From positions 1-64,000 of the forward strand of contig NZ_JAFNJU010000009.1 in assembly GCF_017368455.1 (NCBI RefSeq): 64,000 nucleotides of DNA, given 5' to 3'. Position 1 is the first letter of the stretch; every line of letters starts with the position of its first letter. The notes beneath the pieces are model-generated. The model saw nothing but the letters and a program-made list of their open reading frames with translations. It searched no databases and was not told the origin of the DNA. Origin of the DNA: Proteiniclasticum aestuarii. Lineage in GTDB: Bacteria; Bacillota; Clostridia; Clostridiales; Clostridiaceae. A program made the position numbers and the translations under genes. This document shows positions 32,727 to 40,766 of the stretch, in pieces.

Positions 32727-33154
32727 TGGACCATATAGACATCAACGGAATCAAGAAAGTGCTGCCCCACAGACCGCCGTTTCTTCTCATCGACAGAATC
32801 ATCGAGGTGACGCCGGGGGTGAGCTGCACAGCCATCAAAAATGTGACCTACAATGAGGAATTCTTCAGGGGACATTATCCTGAGTATCCGGTGATGCCGG
32901 GGGTTCTCATCGTGGAGGCTCTGGCACAAACAGGCGGATACAGCATCCTGTCCATGGAAGAGAACAAGGACAAGACGCCTTTTTTCGGCGGAATCAACAA
33001 TGTGAAGTTCAGAAAACAGGTGGTGCCGGGGGATACCCTGAGACTGGAAGTGACCATCGATAAACTCAAAAGCTCCTATGGAAAAGGAAAAGGAAAAGCA
33101 TACGTAGGGGATGCCCTGGTCTGCGAAGCGGAACTAATATTCATGTTAGGATAG
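32726..33154 (+). CDS. fabZ: 3-hydroxyacyl-ACP dehydratase
   Basis: A 142-residue hot-dog-fold dehydratase acting in each elongation cycle. The catalytic His is in VLPHRPPFLLIDRI and the Glu is in PGVLIVEALAQTGG. Its position between accB and accC is the same as in streptococcal fab operons. Confidence 0.97.
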   Translation: MDHIDINGIKKVLPHRPPFLLIDRIIEVTPGVSCTAIKNVTYNEEFFRGHYPEYPVMPGVLIVEALAQTGGYSILSMEENKDKTPFFGGINNVKFRKQVVPGDTLRLEVTIDKLKSSYGKGKGKAYVGDALVCEAELIFMLG

Positions 33155-33163
33155 GTGATACCA

Positions 33164-34498
33164 TTGAAAATACTCATAGCCAATAGAGGAGAAATCGCTT
33201 TAAGAATTCTTAGAGCGGCTCATGAACTGAATATGGAGACTGTGGCTGTATATTCCATGGCGGACCAGGATGCCCTGCATGTGAAGCTGGCAGACGAAGC
33301 CTACTGCATCGGAGAGAACTTCTCCAAGGACAGTTATCTCAATATGGAGAACATCATCAGCGCCGCGGTGCTATCCGAAGCGAATCTCATTCATCCGGGA
33401 TATGGTTTTCTCTCGGAGAATCCACTGTTTCGAAGGCTCCTAAGAGCCTGCAGCATCGGGTTCATCGGACCCAGCGAAGAGACCATGGAGGCCATGGGGG
33501 ATAAGGCAAGAGCCAAGGAGCTTGCGAAAAACGCAGGTGTTCCAGTGGTGCCAGGCTCTGATGGAGAAGTGAATTCCTACGAGGAAGCGATTCCTGTGGC
33601 AAGAGAAATCGGATATCCGATTCTCGTGAAAGCCTCCTCCGGCGGTGGAGGAAAAGGAATCCGGATCGTGGAAAAGGAAGAGGATCTGAAAGGGGCATTT
33701 TCGGGGGCGAAAAATGAAGCCAAGGCGAACTTCGGGGAAGACGGCGTCTATCTGGAAAAGTATCTCCGAAACCCCAGACACATCGAATTTCAGATTCTGA
33801 GAGACCAGCATGGGAATACGGTGCATCTGGGCGAAAGAGACTGTTCTCTACAGAGAAGAAAGCAGAAGGTGCTGGAGGAATCTCCATCACCAAGCCTTTC
33901 CCAGTCTCTCCGGGAGAAAATGGGCGCCTCCGCGGTGGCGCTGGCTGAAGCGTCAGACTATCTGGGGGCAGGAACCATCGAATTTCTCTTGGATGACCAC
34001 GGAAACTACTATTTCATGGAAATGAACACGAGAATTCAGGTGGAGCATCCCGTGACGGAAATGGTCACAGGGGTGGATCTCATCAAGGAGCAGATCCGCA
34101 TCGCCATGGGCGAGAAGCTCTCCTTCGACAAAGAAGACATCCGTTTCCAGGGACATGCCATCGAGTGCAGAATCAATGCGGAGGATCCGCTAAACGGATT
34201 TGCGCCTTCTCCTGGAAACATCGACTTTCTCCACTTTCCTTCGGGCAAAGACATCCGGGTGGACAGCGGGTGCTACACCGGTTCAAAGATTCTGCCTTAT
34301 TATGACGCCATGGTGGCAAAAATCATCGTCCATGGCAGAAACAGGGAAGAGGCGATTTTAAAGATGAGAAGCGCACTGTATGAACTGACCATCCAGGGCA
34401 TCAAGACCAATCAGCTCTATCAGGAGGAGATCCTCTCCCACGACAGTTTTCTCAGTGGAGCATACCATACACTGACATTGGATCAATTAAGGGGGTAA
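33164..34498 (+). CDS. accC: Biotin carboxylase subunit of acetyl-CoA carboxylase
   Basis: A 444-residue ATP-grasp enzyme that carboxylates biotin on AccB. It has the N-terminal KILIANRGEIALRILRA, the glycine-rich ATP loop SSGGGGKGIRIV, the metal-binding EMNTRIQVEHPVTEMVTG, and RINAEDP. TTG at 33164 is preferred: it gives the conserved MKILIANRGEIA start and sits 5 bases after AGGTGAT. An in-frame GTG at 33155 is the alternative. Confidence 0.96.
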   Translation: MKILIANRGEIALRILRAAHELNMETVAVYSMADQDALHVKLADEAYCIGENFSKDSYLNMENIISAAVLSEANLIHPGYGFLSENPLFRRLLRACSIGFIGPSEETMEAMGDKARAKELAKNAGVPVVPGSDGEVNSYEEAIPVAREIGYPILVKASSGGGGKGIRIVEKEEDLKGAFSGAKNEAKANFGEDGVYLEKYLRNPRHIEFQILRDQHGNTVHLGERDCSLQRRKQKVLEESPSPSLSQSLREKMGASAVALAEASDYLGAGTIEFLLDDHGNYYFMEMNTRIQVEHPVTEMVTGVDLIKEQIRIAMGEKLSFDKEDIRFQGHAIECRINAEDPLNGFAPSPGNIDFLHFPSGKDIRVDSGCYTGSKILPYYDAMVAKIIVHGRNREEAILKMRSALYELTIQGIKTNQLYQEEILSHDSFLSGAYHTLTLDQLRG

Positions 34499-34504
34499 TC
34501 TGTT

Positions 34505-35377
34505 TTGGCCATCTTCAAAAAGAAAAGAAACTATTTCACCCTTGATACCCATTCCGTGGAGAGAAAGGAGAAAACGGAGGTCAAGCCTTCGGTGCCAGAA
34601 GGCATGTGGCATAAGTGCAGAGGCTGCGAAAAGATGATTCTGAAGGAAGATCTCATGAAGAATCATCTGGTCTGTCCCCGATGCGGAGCCTATGAAAGAA
34701 TGAGCGCCTGGGAAAGGATCCGTCTCATCGCAGATGAAGGAAGCTTCCGTGAAATCAACGGAAACATCGTAGGGAGAAATCCGCTGGATTTCCCAGGCTA
34801 TGAGGCGAAAATCGAAAAGATTCAGGAGAAGACAAAACTCTTTGAGGGCATCGTCACCGGGTACTGCACCATCAGTGGAATCAGGGTGGCCATGGGCGTC
34901 ATGGAACCTGGCTTCATCATGGGCAGCATGGGTTCGGCAGTGGGCGAGAAAGTGGCCTCTCTGGCAGAATTTGCAGAGTTCTACAATCTTCCGCTTCTGA
35001 TTTTCTCCGCTTCCGGCGGAGCAAGAATGCAGGAGGGCATTGTATCCCTCATGCAGATGACCAAAGCCTCCTTTGCCATAAGAAAGCACTCGGAAAAAGG
35101 CCTTCTTTACATCTCCATTCCCACGGATCCCACCACGGGCGGTGTCACCGCGTCCTTTGCCATGCTGGGCGATATCATCATCGCGGAGCCGAAGACACTC
35201 ATCGGATTTGCAGGAAGAAGAGTCATTGAAGGGACCATCCGAAAAGAACTTCCGGCGGATTTTCAGAGCGCGGAATTTCTGCTCAGTCATGGATTTCTGG
35301 ATGCAGTGGTCAGAAGAGAAGACATGAAGGCCTATCTTTCAAAACTGCTGCAGCTGCATGGAGGGAGACGCTTATGA
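34505..35377 (+). CDS. accD: Acetyl-CoA carboxylase carboxyltransferase subunit beta
   Basis: A 290-residue subunit. A four-cysteine zinc ribbon (CRGC...CPRCGAY, about 38-60) is followed by the crotonase-fold core with FSASGGARMQEGIVSLMQM and IPTDPTTGGVTASFAMLGD. TTG at 34505 is the start. The last bases overlap the accA ATG, which fits the equal stoichiometry of the two subunits. Confidence 0.97.
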   Translation: MAIFKKKRNYFTLDTHSVERKEKTEVKPSVPEGMWHKCRGCEKMILKEDLMKNHLVCPRCGAYERMSAWERIRLIADEGSFREINGNIVGRNPLDFPGYEAKIEKIQEKTKLFEGIVTGYCTISGIRVAMGVMEPGFIMGSMGSAVGEKVASLAEFAEFYNLPLLIFSASGGARMQEGIVSLMQMTKASFAIRKHSEKGLLYISIPTDPTTGGVTASFAMLGDIIIAEPKTLIGFAGRRVIEGTIRKELPADFQSAEFLLSHGFLDAVVRREDMKAYLSKLLQLHGGRRL

Positions 35378-36177
35378 GTGCATGGGATAAGGTTCAAAAA
35401 GCAAGAGCCAAAGACAGACCGCTGCCGCTGGATTATGTGAGCAGCATCATGGATGATTTCACGGAGCTTCGAGGCGACCGTCTCTATGGAGACGATCAGG
35501 CGGTGGTGGCAGGTCTTGCCTTCTTTAAAGGGCGACCTGTGACGGTGATCTGCATCACCCGGGGAAAAGACATCGAAGAGAATATCATCCGAAACTTCGG
35601 CAGTCCCAATCCGGAAGGATACAGAAAAGCCCTGAGGCTCATGAAGGCTTCTGAGAAGTTCTCCCGACCCGTTGTCATGTTCATTGACACCAAAGGCGCC
35701 GGATGCGCTGTGGAAGCGGAAGAAAGAGGGCAGGGAGAGGCCATCGCCAGATGCCTGTATGAGAGCGCTTCTCTGAAAGTGCCCATGATTTCCTTCATCA
35801 CCGGAGAAGGTGGAAGCGGAGGGGCTCTGGCCCTGGCTTCAGGAGATGAAGTCCATATGCTGGAGAATGCCATCTATTCCATCCTTTCACCGGAAGGCTT
35901 CTCCTCCATTCTGTACAAGAACCCGGGGAAAGCCAAGGAAGCCAGTGAGATCATGAAGATTACAGCGGAGGATCTCCTTAATCTAGGCATCATTGAAGGC
36001 ATCATTTCCGAAAAGGAAGACATCAATGAACATATGGAGGAAGTCATGGAGGATGTTTCAGAGACCATTTCAAGGTTTCTGGATCGAGCGGGGAAGGTTT
36101 CTTCTGAAGAACTTGTACTGAAAAGATATGAACGATTCCGTTCCTTCGGAAAAGTATACTGGAAACCGGAACTGTGA
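35374..36177 (+). CDS. accA: Acetyl-CoA carboxylase carboxyltransferase subunit alpha
   Basis: A 267-residue partner of AccD. The segment FTELRGDRLYGDDQAVVAGLA opens the conserved core, followed by FGSPNPEGYRKALRLMKASEKF, FIDTKGAGCAVEAEERGQGEAIA and ITGEGGSGGALALASGD with SPEGFSSILYK. It ends the operon, followed by a strong terminator. Confidence 0.97.
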   Translation: MSAWDKVQKARAKDRPLPLDYVSSIMDDFTELRGDRLYGDDQAVVAGLAFFKGRPVTVICITRGKDIEENIIRNFGSPNPEGYRKALRLMKASEKFSRPVVMFIDTKGAGCAVEAEERGQGEAIARCLYESASLKVPMISFITGEGGSGGALALASGDEVHMLENAIYSILSPEGFSSILYKNPGKAKEASEIMKITAEDLLNLGIIEGIISEKEDINEHMEEVMEDVSETISRFLDRAGKVSSEELVLKRYERFRSFGKVYWKPEL

Positions 36178-36190
36178 AAATGAATGATAG

Positions 36191-36238
36191 GGATACGGCG
36201 GAGCAGAAGATGCTTCCTGCCGTGTCTTTTTTTTTTTG
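36191..36238 (+). terminator. Terminator of the fab/acc operon
   Basis: A GGATACGGCGGAGC arm pairs with GCTTCCTGCCGTGTC (with G-U and mismatches), followed by an uninterrupted run of eleven or twelve T residues. Confidence 0.9.
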
Positions 36239-36281
36239 TATCTGACGAGAGTGTCCTGAAATATAAAATTTCCAAAAGTAC

Positions 36282-36326
36282 TTGACCTGATGTAGTACAT
36301 CTGATAAAGTAAAATTACTACATCAG
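36282..36326 (+). promoter_or_regulatory. Promoter/operator of the second PadR gene
   Basis: TTGACC (36282-36287) is the -35 box. CTGATGTAGTA (36287-36297) is repeated inverted as TACTACATCAG (36316-36326), and the first copy sits within a second palindrome, GATGTA-G-TACATC. Both flank a GATAAAGT -10 region. The ATGT/ACAT half-sites are typical of PadR operators, so autoregulation is likely. Confidence 0.75.
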
Positions 36327-36355
36327 ATGGAATAATATAGAAAGGAGGGATCGGT

Positions 36356-36700
36356 TTGATCAGCTCAGATGTCCTGAGAGGATACAACGACACGATGATT
36401 CTTTATCTGCTCCTGGAAGCGCCATCCTACGGGTATGAACTGGCCAGAAAAATCAGAGAGACCAGTGATGGAAAATACATCATGAAGGAAACCACCTTGT
36501 ACTCGGTGTTTTCAAGATTGGAGAAGAACGGATATGTCACTTCCTTCTATGGAGACGAAACCAGCGGAAAAAGAAGAACCTACTATCGGATTACAGAGGA
36601 AGGAAAAGCCTTTTACGAAGAAAAATGCAGAGAATGGGAACTGACCAAAGAAGTCATAGAAAGATTCATTGAAAGGAGAGCAGACAATGGAAACCATTAA
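36356..36700 (+). CDS. PadR-family transcriptional regulator
   Basis: A 114-residue winged-helix repressor. MILYLLLEAPSYGYELARKIRE, ETTLYSVFSRLEKNGYV and the wing SGKRRTYYRITEEGKAFYEE are the PadR hallmarks. The start is TTG at 36356, 7 bases after AAAGGAGG. Its end overlaps the start of the next gene by 14 bases. It belongs to the same kind of two-gene unit as 19430-20772 but is a distinct paralogue. Confidence 0.92.
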   Translation: MISSDVLRGYNDTMILYLLLEAPSYGYELARKIRETSDGKYIMKETTLYSVFSRLEKNGYVTSFYGDETSGKRRTYYRITEEGKAFYEEKCREWELTKEVIERFIERRADNGNH

Positions 36701-37664
36701 AACCTATCTGGAAAACATGTTTCTGAACCTACCGAAAAACAGGGAGGTTCTCCACGCCAAGGAGGAACTTCTCACCATGATGGAAGACAAGTATCAGGAA
36801 CTCAAAGATCAGGGAAGAACGGAAAATGAAGCGGTGGGGATTGTCATCTCTGAGTTCGGCAATCTCAACGAAGTAGCAGATGCCTTGGGGATCTCCCAGA
36901 TGATGAAAGAAGAATCAGAGCAGCCTCCAAGAAGGATTCTTTCCGCTGAAGCTGTGAAAGATTTCATGGAGAATCGTGAAAGAGCCTCCTACAAGGTGGC
37001 CGTCGGCGTTCTTCTTGCCATCTGGTCGCCGATTCTTCTGATTCTGCTCTCCTCAATGGAAAACACCAGTCTCATGGGAATCAGAAATGGCGGCATCGCC
37101 ATAGGGCTGGTGGTGCTTTTTGCCATGGTGGCCACAGCTGTAGCGCTCTTTATCATGAGTGGTGTGGACTTCGGGCGTTATGATCTGGACAGGAATGAGC
37201 ATTTTCTTCTCGATCCGCAGGCAGATGCCTATGTGAGAGCTGAGGATGAGCGCAGTCGCATGGCCATGACCATCAGGATCGCCATCGGGGTGGTGCTCTG
37301 CATCATCAGCGTCATTCCGCTGATTATCCTGGGGGTTCTGGAAGTTTCCGATAATCTTCTTGTGATGGCAGTGGGACTCATGATCTTCATGGTAGGTGCT
37401 GCGGTGTTTCTGTTCATCACTTCTGTCATGAGACTCTCGAGCACAGACATTCTTCTCAAGAAGGGAGAGTATTCCCTGGAGTCCAGAAGGAAATCCAGGA
37501 AAGCGGAGTCCATAGGAAATGTCTACTGGCCGATCATTGTGATCCTCTACCTTTACTGGAGCTTCACATCTGGAAACTGGGGATTCACCTGGATCATCTG
37601 GCCCCTGGCCGGTCTTCTCTTTGCCGTCATTGTAGGGGTCGCGGGGGCGTTTGACAGAAAATGA
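36687..37664 (+). CDS. HAAS-domain membrane protein, partner of the second PadR
   Basis: A 325-residue protein. An N-terminal HAAS domain of about 75 residues (YLENMFLNLPKNREVLHAKEELLTMMEDKYQEL...AVGIVISEFGNLNEVADALG) precedes five to seven membrane helices (about 100-125, 132-155, 190-215, 220-245, 275-295, 300-320). It resembles the partner at 19774 in plan rather than in detail. AAAGGAGAGC precedes the ATG at 36687, inside the PadR gene. Confidence 0.82.
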   Translation: METIKTYLENMFLNLPKNREVLHAKEELLTMMEDKYQELKDQGRTENEAVGIVISEFGNLNEVADALGISQMMKEESEQPPRRILSAEAVKDFMENRERASYKVAVGVLLAIWSPILLILLSSMENTSLMGIRNGGIAIGLVVLFAMVATAVALFIMSGVDFGRYDLDRNEHFLLDPQADAYVRAEDERSRMAMTIRIAIGVVLCIISVIPLIILGVLEVSDNLLVMAVGLMIFMVGAAVFLFITSVMRLSSTDILLKKGEYSLESRRKSRKAESIGNVYWPIIVILYLYWSFTSGNWGFTWIIWPLAGLLFAVIVGVAGAFDRK

Positions 37665-37700
37665 AAGTAGAAGCGGTCCTACCCTGATACGGACTTCACG

Positions 37701-37745
37701 CAAGAAGCGGTGCAGAATCTAGCAAAGATCCTGCACCGCTTCTTG
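37701..37745. terminator. Bidirectional terminator between convergent genes
   Basis: CAAGAAGCGGTGCAG (37701-37715) and CTGCACCGCTTCTTG (37731-37745) form a perfect 15-bp stem. It serves the plus-strand HAAS gene and the minus-strand peptidase gene. Confidence 0.88.
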
Positions 37746-37771
37746 CTTCCTGTAATCAGGTATTCGTCAGA

Positions 37772-39409
37772 TTATTCTTCCAGCATCTGAAGGACGGTCT
37801 TCAGCACGATGTCCGGCAGTCTGTAGAAGGAATAGTCCACTTCGATGCGTTCCGTGAACTGATGGGCATCGAATCCGTAGGGACCGATGTTTGTGACGGG
37901 CAGGCTCAGCTCTTTGATGTCCTCCAGCGGAAGAGTATAGGAGATGCCAAAGCCCGGCATGTTCCGTCGAAGATCCGTGACGGACGCCTCATCGGGCAGG
38001 GAGAAGTAGCTGAGATCCGAAATATAGGGATAGAATTTCCTGAAACGGATGGGGTTTGGCAGCGTTTCGTCAGAAAGGTCCTTTAGTGTTCTGATGAGCT
38101 TTTTCTCCACTTCATTCTTTCCGCTCACCGCCATATGAGGATAGTAGGGTGGGGAGAAGTAGAGGATGATCATGGGATCCTTCTTCCCCCATAGGCCGTG
38201 GAGTTTCTTCACCAGATGCAGGGAGACTTCTCTTTCATCGGTGATGCCGTTGTCCATGAGGCCCCTTGCATGCTGATCCAGTACTTCTCGTAAATGGGGC
38301 ATTTTCGCTGCCACGGCATCATAGACTTCATCATAGGTATAGACTTTGCTCACCCAGGGAAGCTTTTTATGGGGCAGGTCCATCTTCTCTGTAAAGCTCA
38401 GATACTGACGGTTCAGCTTCTCGATGACATCCAGAAAGGCGTCGTTTGCCACATGCATCAGTCTATGAAGCACCTCGGAAGGCGTGGAATCGTGGGTGGC
38501 GAAGTTGAAATAGACATAGCTGTCCCGATTGGTCTGCACAGAGTATTCGGGTTTTAAATCTCTTAGTCTCAGGGTCACGGGCGGCACAGTGACTTCACCC
38601 ATGACGTCATCGGAAAGATCCACGTTGAGATTGATCCTTCGGATCAGCTCTGCGGCGATTTCATTGGCATCGAGACCTCCGAAAGGGTCGCCCACATGGG
38701 TCTCCTTTCCGACGATGTAGAAGCTTGGCATGAGTTTTCCGATGGTGCCGGCATAGAGGTAGCGGTTGGGGTCCATGAGGGTTCTGGTGGATGTATAATC
38801 CGTATCCAGGGCCATCTGGTAATCCAGTCCGTATTGCTTCTTGAGCTTCACAAGCTCCGGAACGCAGGAGAGCATTCCTCTGGAATTGCCTTCTTCATCG
38901 GAAACAAATGCCGCCACAAGGCTGCCGGAGAAATTCTCGGGGTCTTTGGCTGCCTCCTCCAGAAGGTGAATCAGGATGGAGACGCCGGATTTCATGTCCA
39001 GAACCCCACGGCCGAAGAGATAGTTTCCCGACTCCAGGTCGTCTTTCACACGCTCGGGCAGTTCCAGCTGTCTGAACTGCTCCGTCAGCGCCACAGGATC
39101 CGTTGCCAGTTCCTCCAGATCTCCATAGTCTGATGTGCCAACGGTGTCGATATGCCCAATGAGCACAACGCCTTTTGGATTATTGTCTTTTCTTCCTCTC
39201 ACCATGGCCATGAGGGATTTTCTACCTGTAGGGTCATCCTTGTTCTCCACATAGAAAAGATGATCCGGATTCTCCCTGAAATAGGGCATGGCGCCAAGAA
39301 TCTCCTGTATTCTTTCACTCACACGATTTTCCTCGATGGTTCCCACGACACTTCGTATGCCCACAAGGTTAAGGGTCAGCTCTCTGATCCGATCTCCGTC
39401 CAGTTTCAT
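37772..39409 (-). CDS. M20-family peptidase, RocB-like
   Basis: A 545-residue metallopeptidase-fold enzyme. Zinc-site motifs are GHIDTVG, GRGVLDMKSG and FVSDEEGNSRG, with the substrate-binding YAGTIGKLMPSFYIVGKETHVGDPFGGLDAN. The length (over 500 residues) and C-terminal sequence are those of the RocB group, named from the Bacillus arginine catabolic operon but of unproven reaction. No arginine genes are adjacent. It is monocistronic, convergent with the PadR/HAAS pair. Confidence 0.88.
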   Translation of the reverse strand: MKLDGDRIRELTLNLVGIRSVVGTIEENRVSERIQEILGAMPYFRENPDHLFYVENKDDPTGRKSLMAMVRGRKDNNPKGVVLIGHIDTVGTSDYGDLEELATDPVALTEQFRQLELPERVKDDLESGNYLFGRGVLDMKSGVSILIHLLEEAAKDPENFSGSLVAAFVSDEEGNSRGMLSCVPELVKLKKQYGLDYQMALDTDYTSTRTLMDPNRYLYAGTIGKLMPSFYIVGKETHVGDPFGGLDANEIAAELIRRINLNVDLSDDVMGEVTVPPVTLRLRDLKPEYSVQTNRDSYVYFNFATHDSTPSEVLHRLMHVANDAFLDVIEKLNRQYLSFTEKMDLPHKKLPWVSKVYTYDEVYDAVAAKMPHLREVLDQHARGLMDNGITDEREVSLHLVKKLHGLWGKKDPMIILYFSPPYYPHMAVSGKNEVEKKLIRTLKDLSDETLPNPIRFRKFYPYISDLSYFSLPDEASVTDLRRNMPGFGISYTLPLEDIKELSLPVTNIGPYGFDAHQFTERIEVDYSFYRLPDIVLKTVLQMLEE

Positions 39410-39610
39410 TTTTATGCACCGCCTAGCTATATTTCATGAGGATTCTTGTGCATCCTCTGATGGTTTCTTCACTTTCTATTTTAGTTCATCTGGCGCCGGT
39501 TATCCATACACAAAAGAAAAAGGAAAGCAGGCTAGGCTTTCCTTCTGAAATAATACGGTTATGGGAAAAGGTGAGAAACTCTTTCATACTCCTCTCCAGT
39601 TGAAATCTGA

Positions 39611-40576
39611 TTATTGCTTGGTTTTTTCTGATTCTTCAATATGGGAGTTTCCGGAAGAGGTCTTCTTCACTTTCGGTTTTCTTCTTTTGATGATCTTATT
39701 TCCAGCATAGGCCAGGATACCGAAGATCGCAAGAAACGGTACCAGATAGATCAGCACGATGAAGAAGCTGATCATGGCTTCCTGGAAGAAATAGACGGAA
39801 TCACCAAGGGCGTTCTGAATTCTTTCGCTGAAGGAAGCCTGTATGCTTTCTCCCGTGGTGAGTTTCGATACTTCCTGAACATAGGTGGTGACGGTGCTGT
39901 AGTTGATCTCTTCATCCAGATACTGAAGCTCTCCCTTGAGCGCCTCGATCTGATAGATGATGTCATTGAGCTTGGATTCGATGGTGATGATGTCTTCGAT
40001 TCTTTCGGCCTGTTCATAGAGTTCATTGAGTCTCTTTCTCTGGGCTTCCAGTGTTTCCAGTCTTGCCTCGGTATCTCTGTAGTATCTCGTCACATTCTGG
40101 ACGCTGGAATTTTCCGATACCATATGTGCCATGAGTTTCAGCTCGGTGTTGAAGGCCATGACCTCTTCTTTGGGAATACGCAGCGTATGCACAGCATATT
40201 TATAGATTCTGCCTTCCATGGAAGACTGGTTGTAGATCTGGGAACTCTGGATGTACCCGTCATATTTGCTGACCAGCGCTTCAAGATCTGTAATGGTCTC
40301 TGAAAACTCCAGGGTTTCAAAATTCATGGAGTAGGTTCCAATGATCTTGTCTCCGATGGAGCCGTCCCGTCCGAATCCCTGATCGTAGTCACCGCCGGAC
40401 TCTTCATAAGCCGGTTCTGCAGGCGACTCCGCCGGTATGCCAGGGGCATAGCCCATGGAGTCCTCCGTGGCATTCTTCGTGATATTTCCGCCCAGGAGTG
40501 TGAAGATGAATACGCCAATGAATGTCAATAGGAGCAAAGACCCGATGCCGATGCCGATTTTCTTTCCTGTTTTCAT
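39611..40576 (-). CDS. DUF4349 membrane protein with coiled coil
   Basis: A 321-residue protein. It has an N-terminal membrane helix (about 8-30), a low-complexity Pro/Glu/Gly linker, and the DUF4349 domain opening with IGTYSMNFETLEFSETITDLEALVSKYDGYIQSSQIY. A coiled coil follows at about 165-220 (ARLETLEAQRKRLNELYEQAERIEDIITIESKLNDIIYQIEALKGEL), then a C-terminal helix at about 268-295 with a basic tail. The family is widespread in Gram-positive bacteria and has no established role. It diverges from the helicase gene at 40767. Confidence 0.85.
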   Translation of the reverse strand: MKTGKKIGIGIGSLLLLTFIGVFIFTLLGGNITKNATEDSMGYAPGIPAESPAEPAYEESGGDYDQGFGRDGSIGDKIIGTYSMNFETLEFSETITDLEALVSKYDGYIQSSQIYNQSSMEGRIYKYAVHTLRIPKEEVMAFNTELKLMAHMVSENSSVQNVTRYYRDTEARLETLEAQRKRLNELYEQAERIEDIITIESKLNDIIYQIEALKGELQYLDEEINYSTVTTYVQEVSKLTTGESIQASFSERIQNALGDSVYFFQEAMISFFIVLIYLVPFLAIFGILAYAGNKIIKRRKPKVKKTSSGNSHIEESEKTKQ

Positions 40577-40766
40577 TGCTGATTTCCCCCTTTATGGATG
40601 TGGGTGGGTTTGTGTCTTCTTATCTGCTGTTTCCTAAGTCCATTGTATATGCTTCGTGAAGCAAAGTAATTACAAAATAATGCCAAAATTTCATCAAAGC
40701 GGAAATATCTACAAAATATTCCGATAATGTACTAGAATGAAAGGAGAAGAGTCTAAGGAGGAGCAT

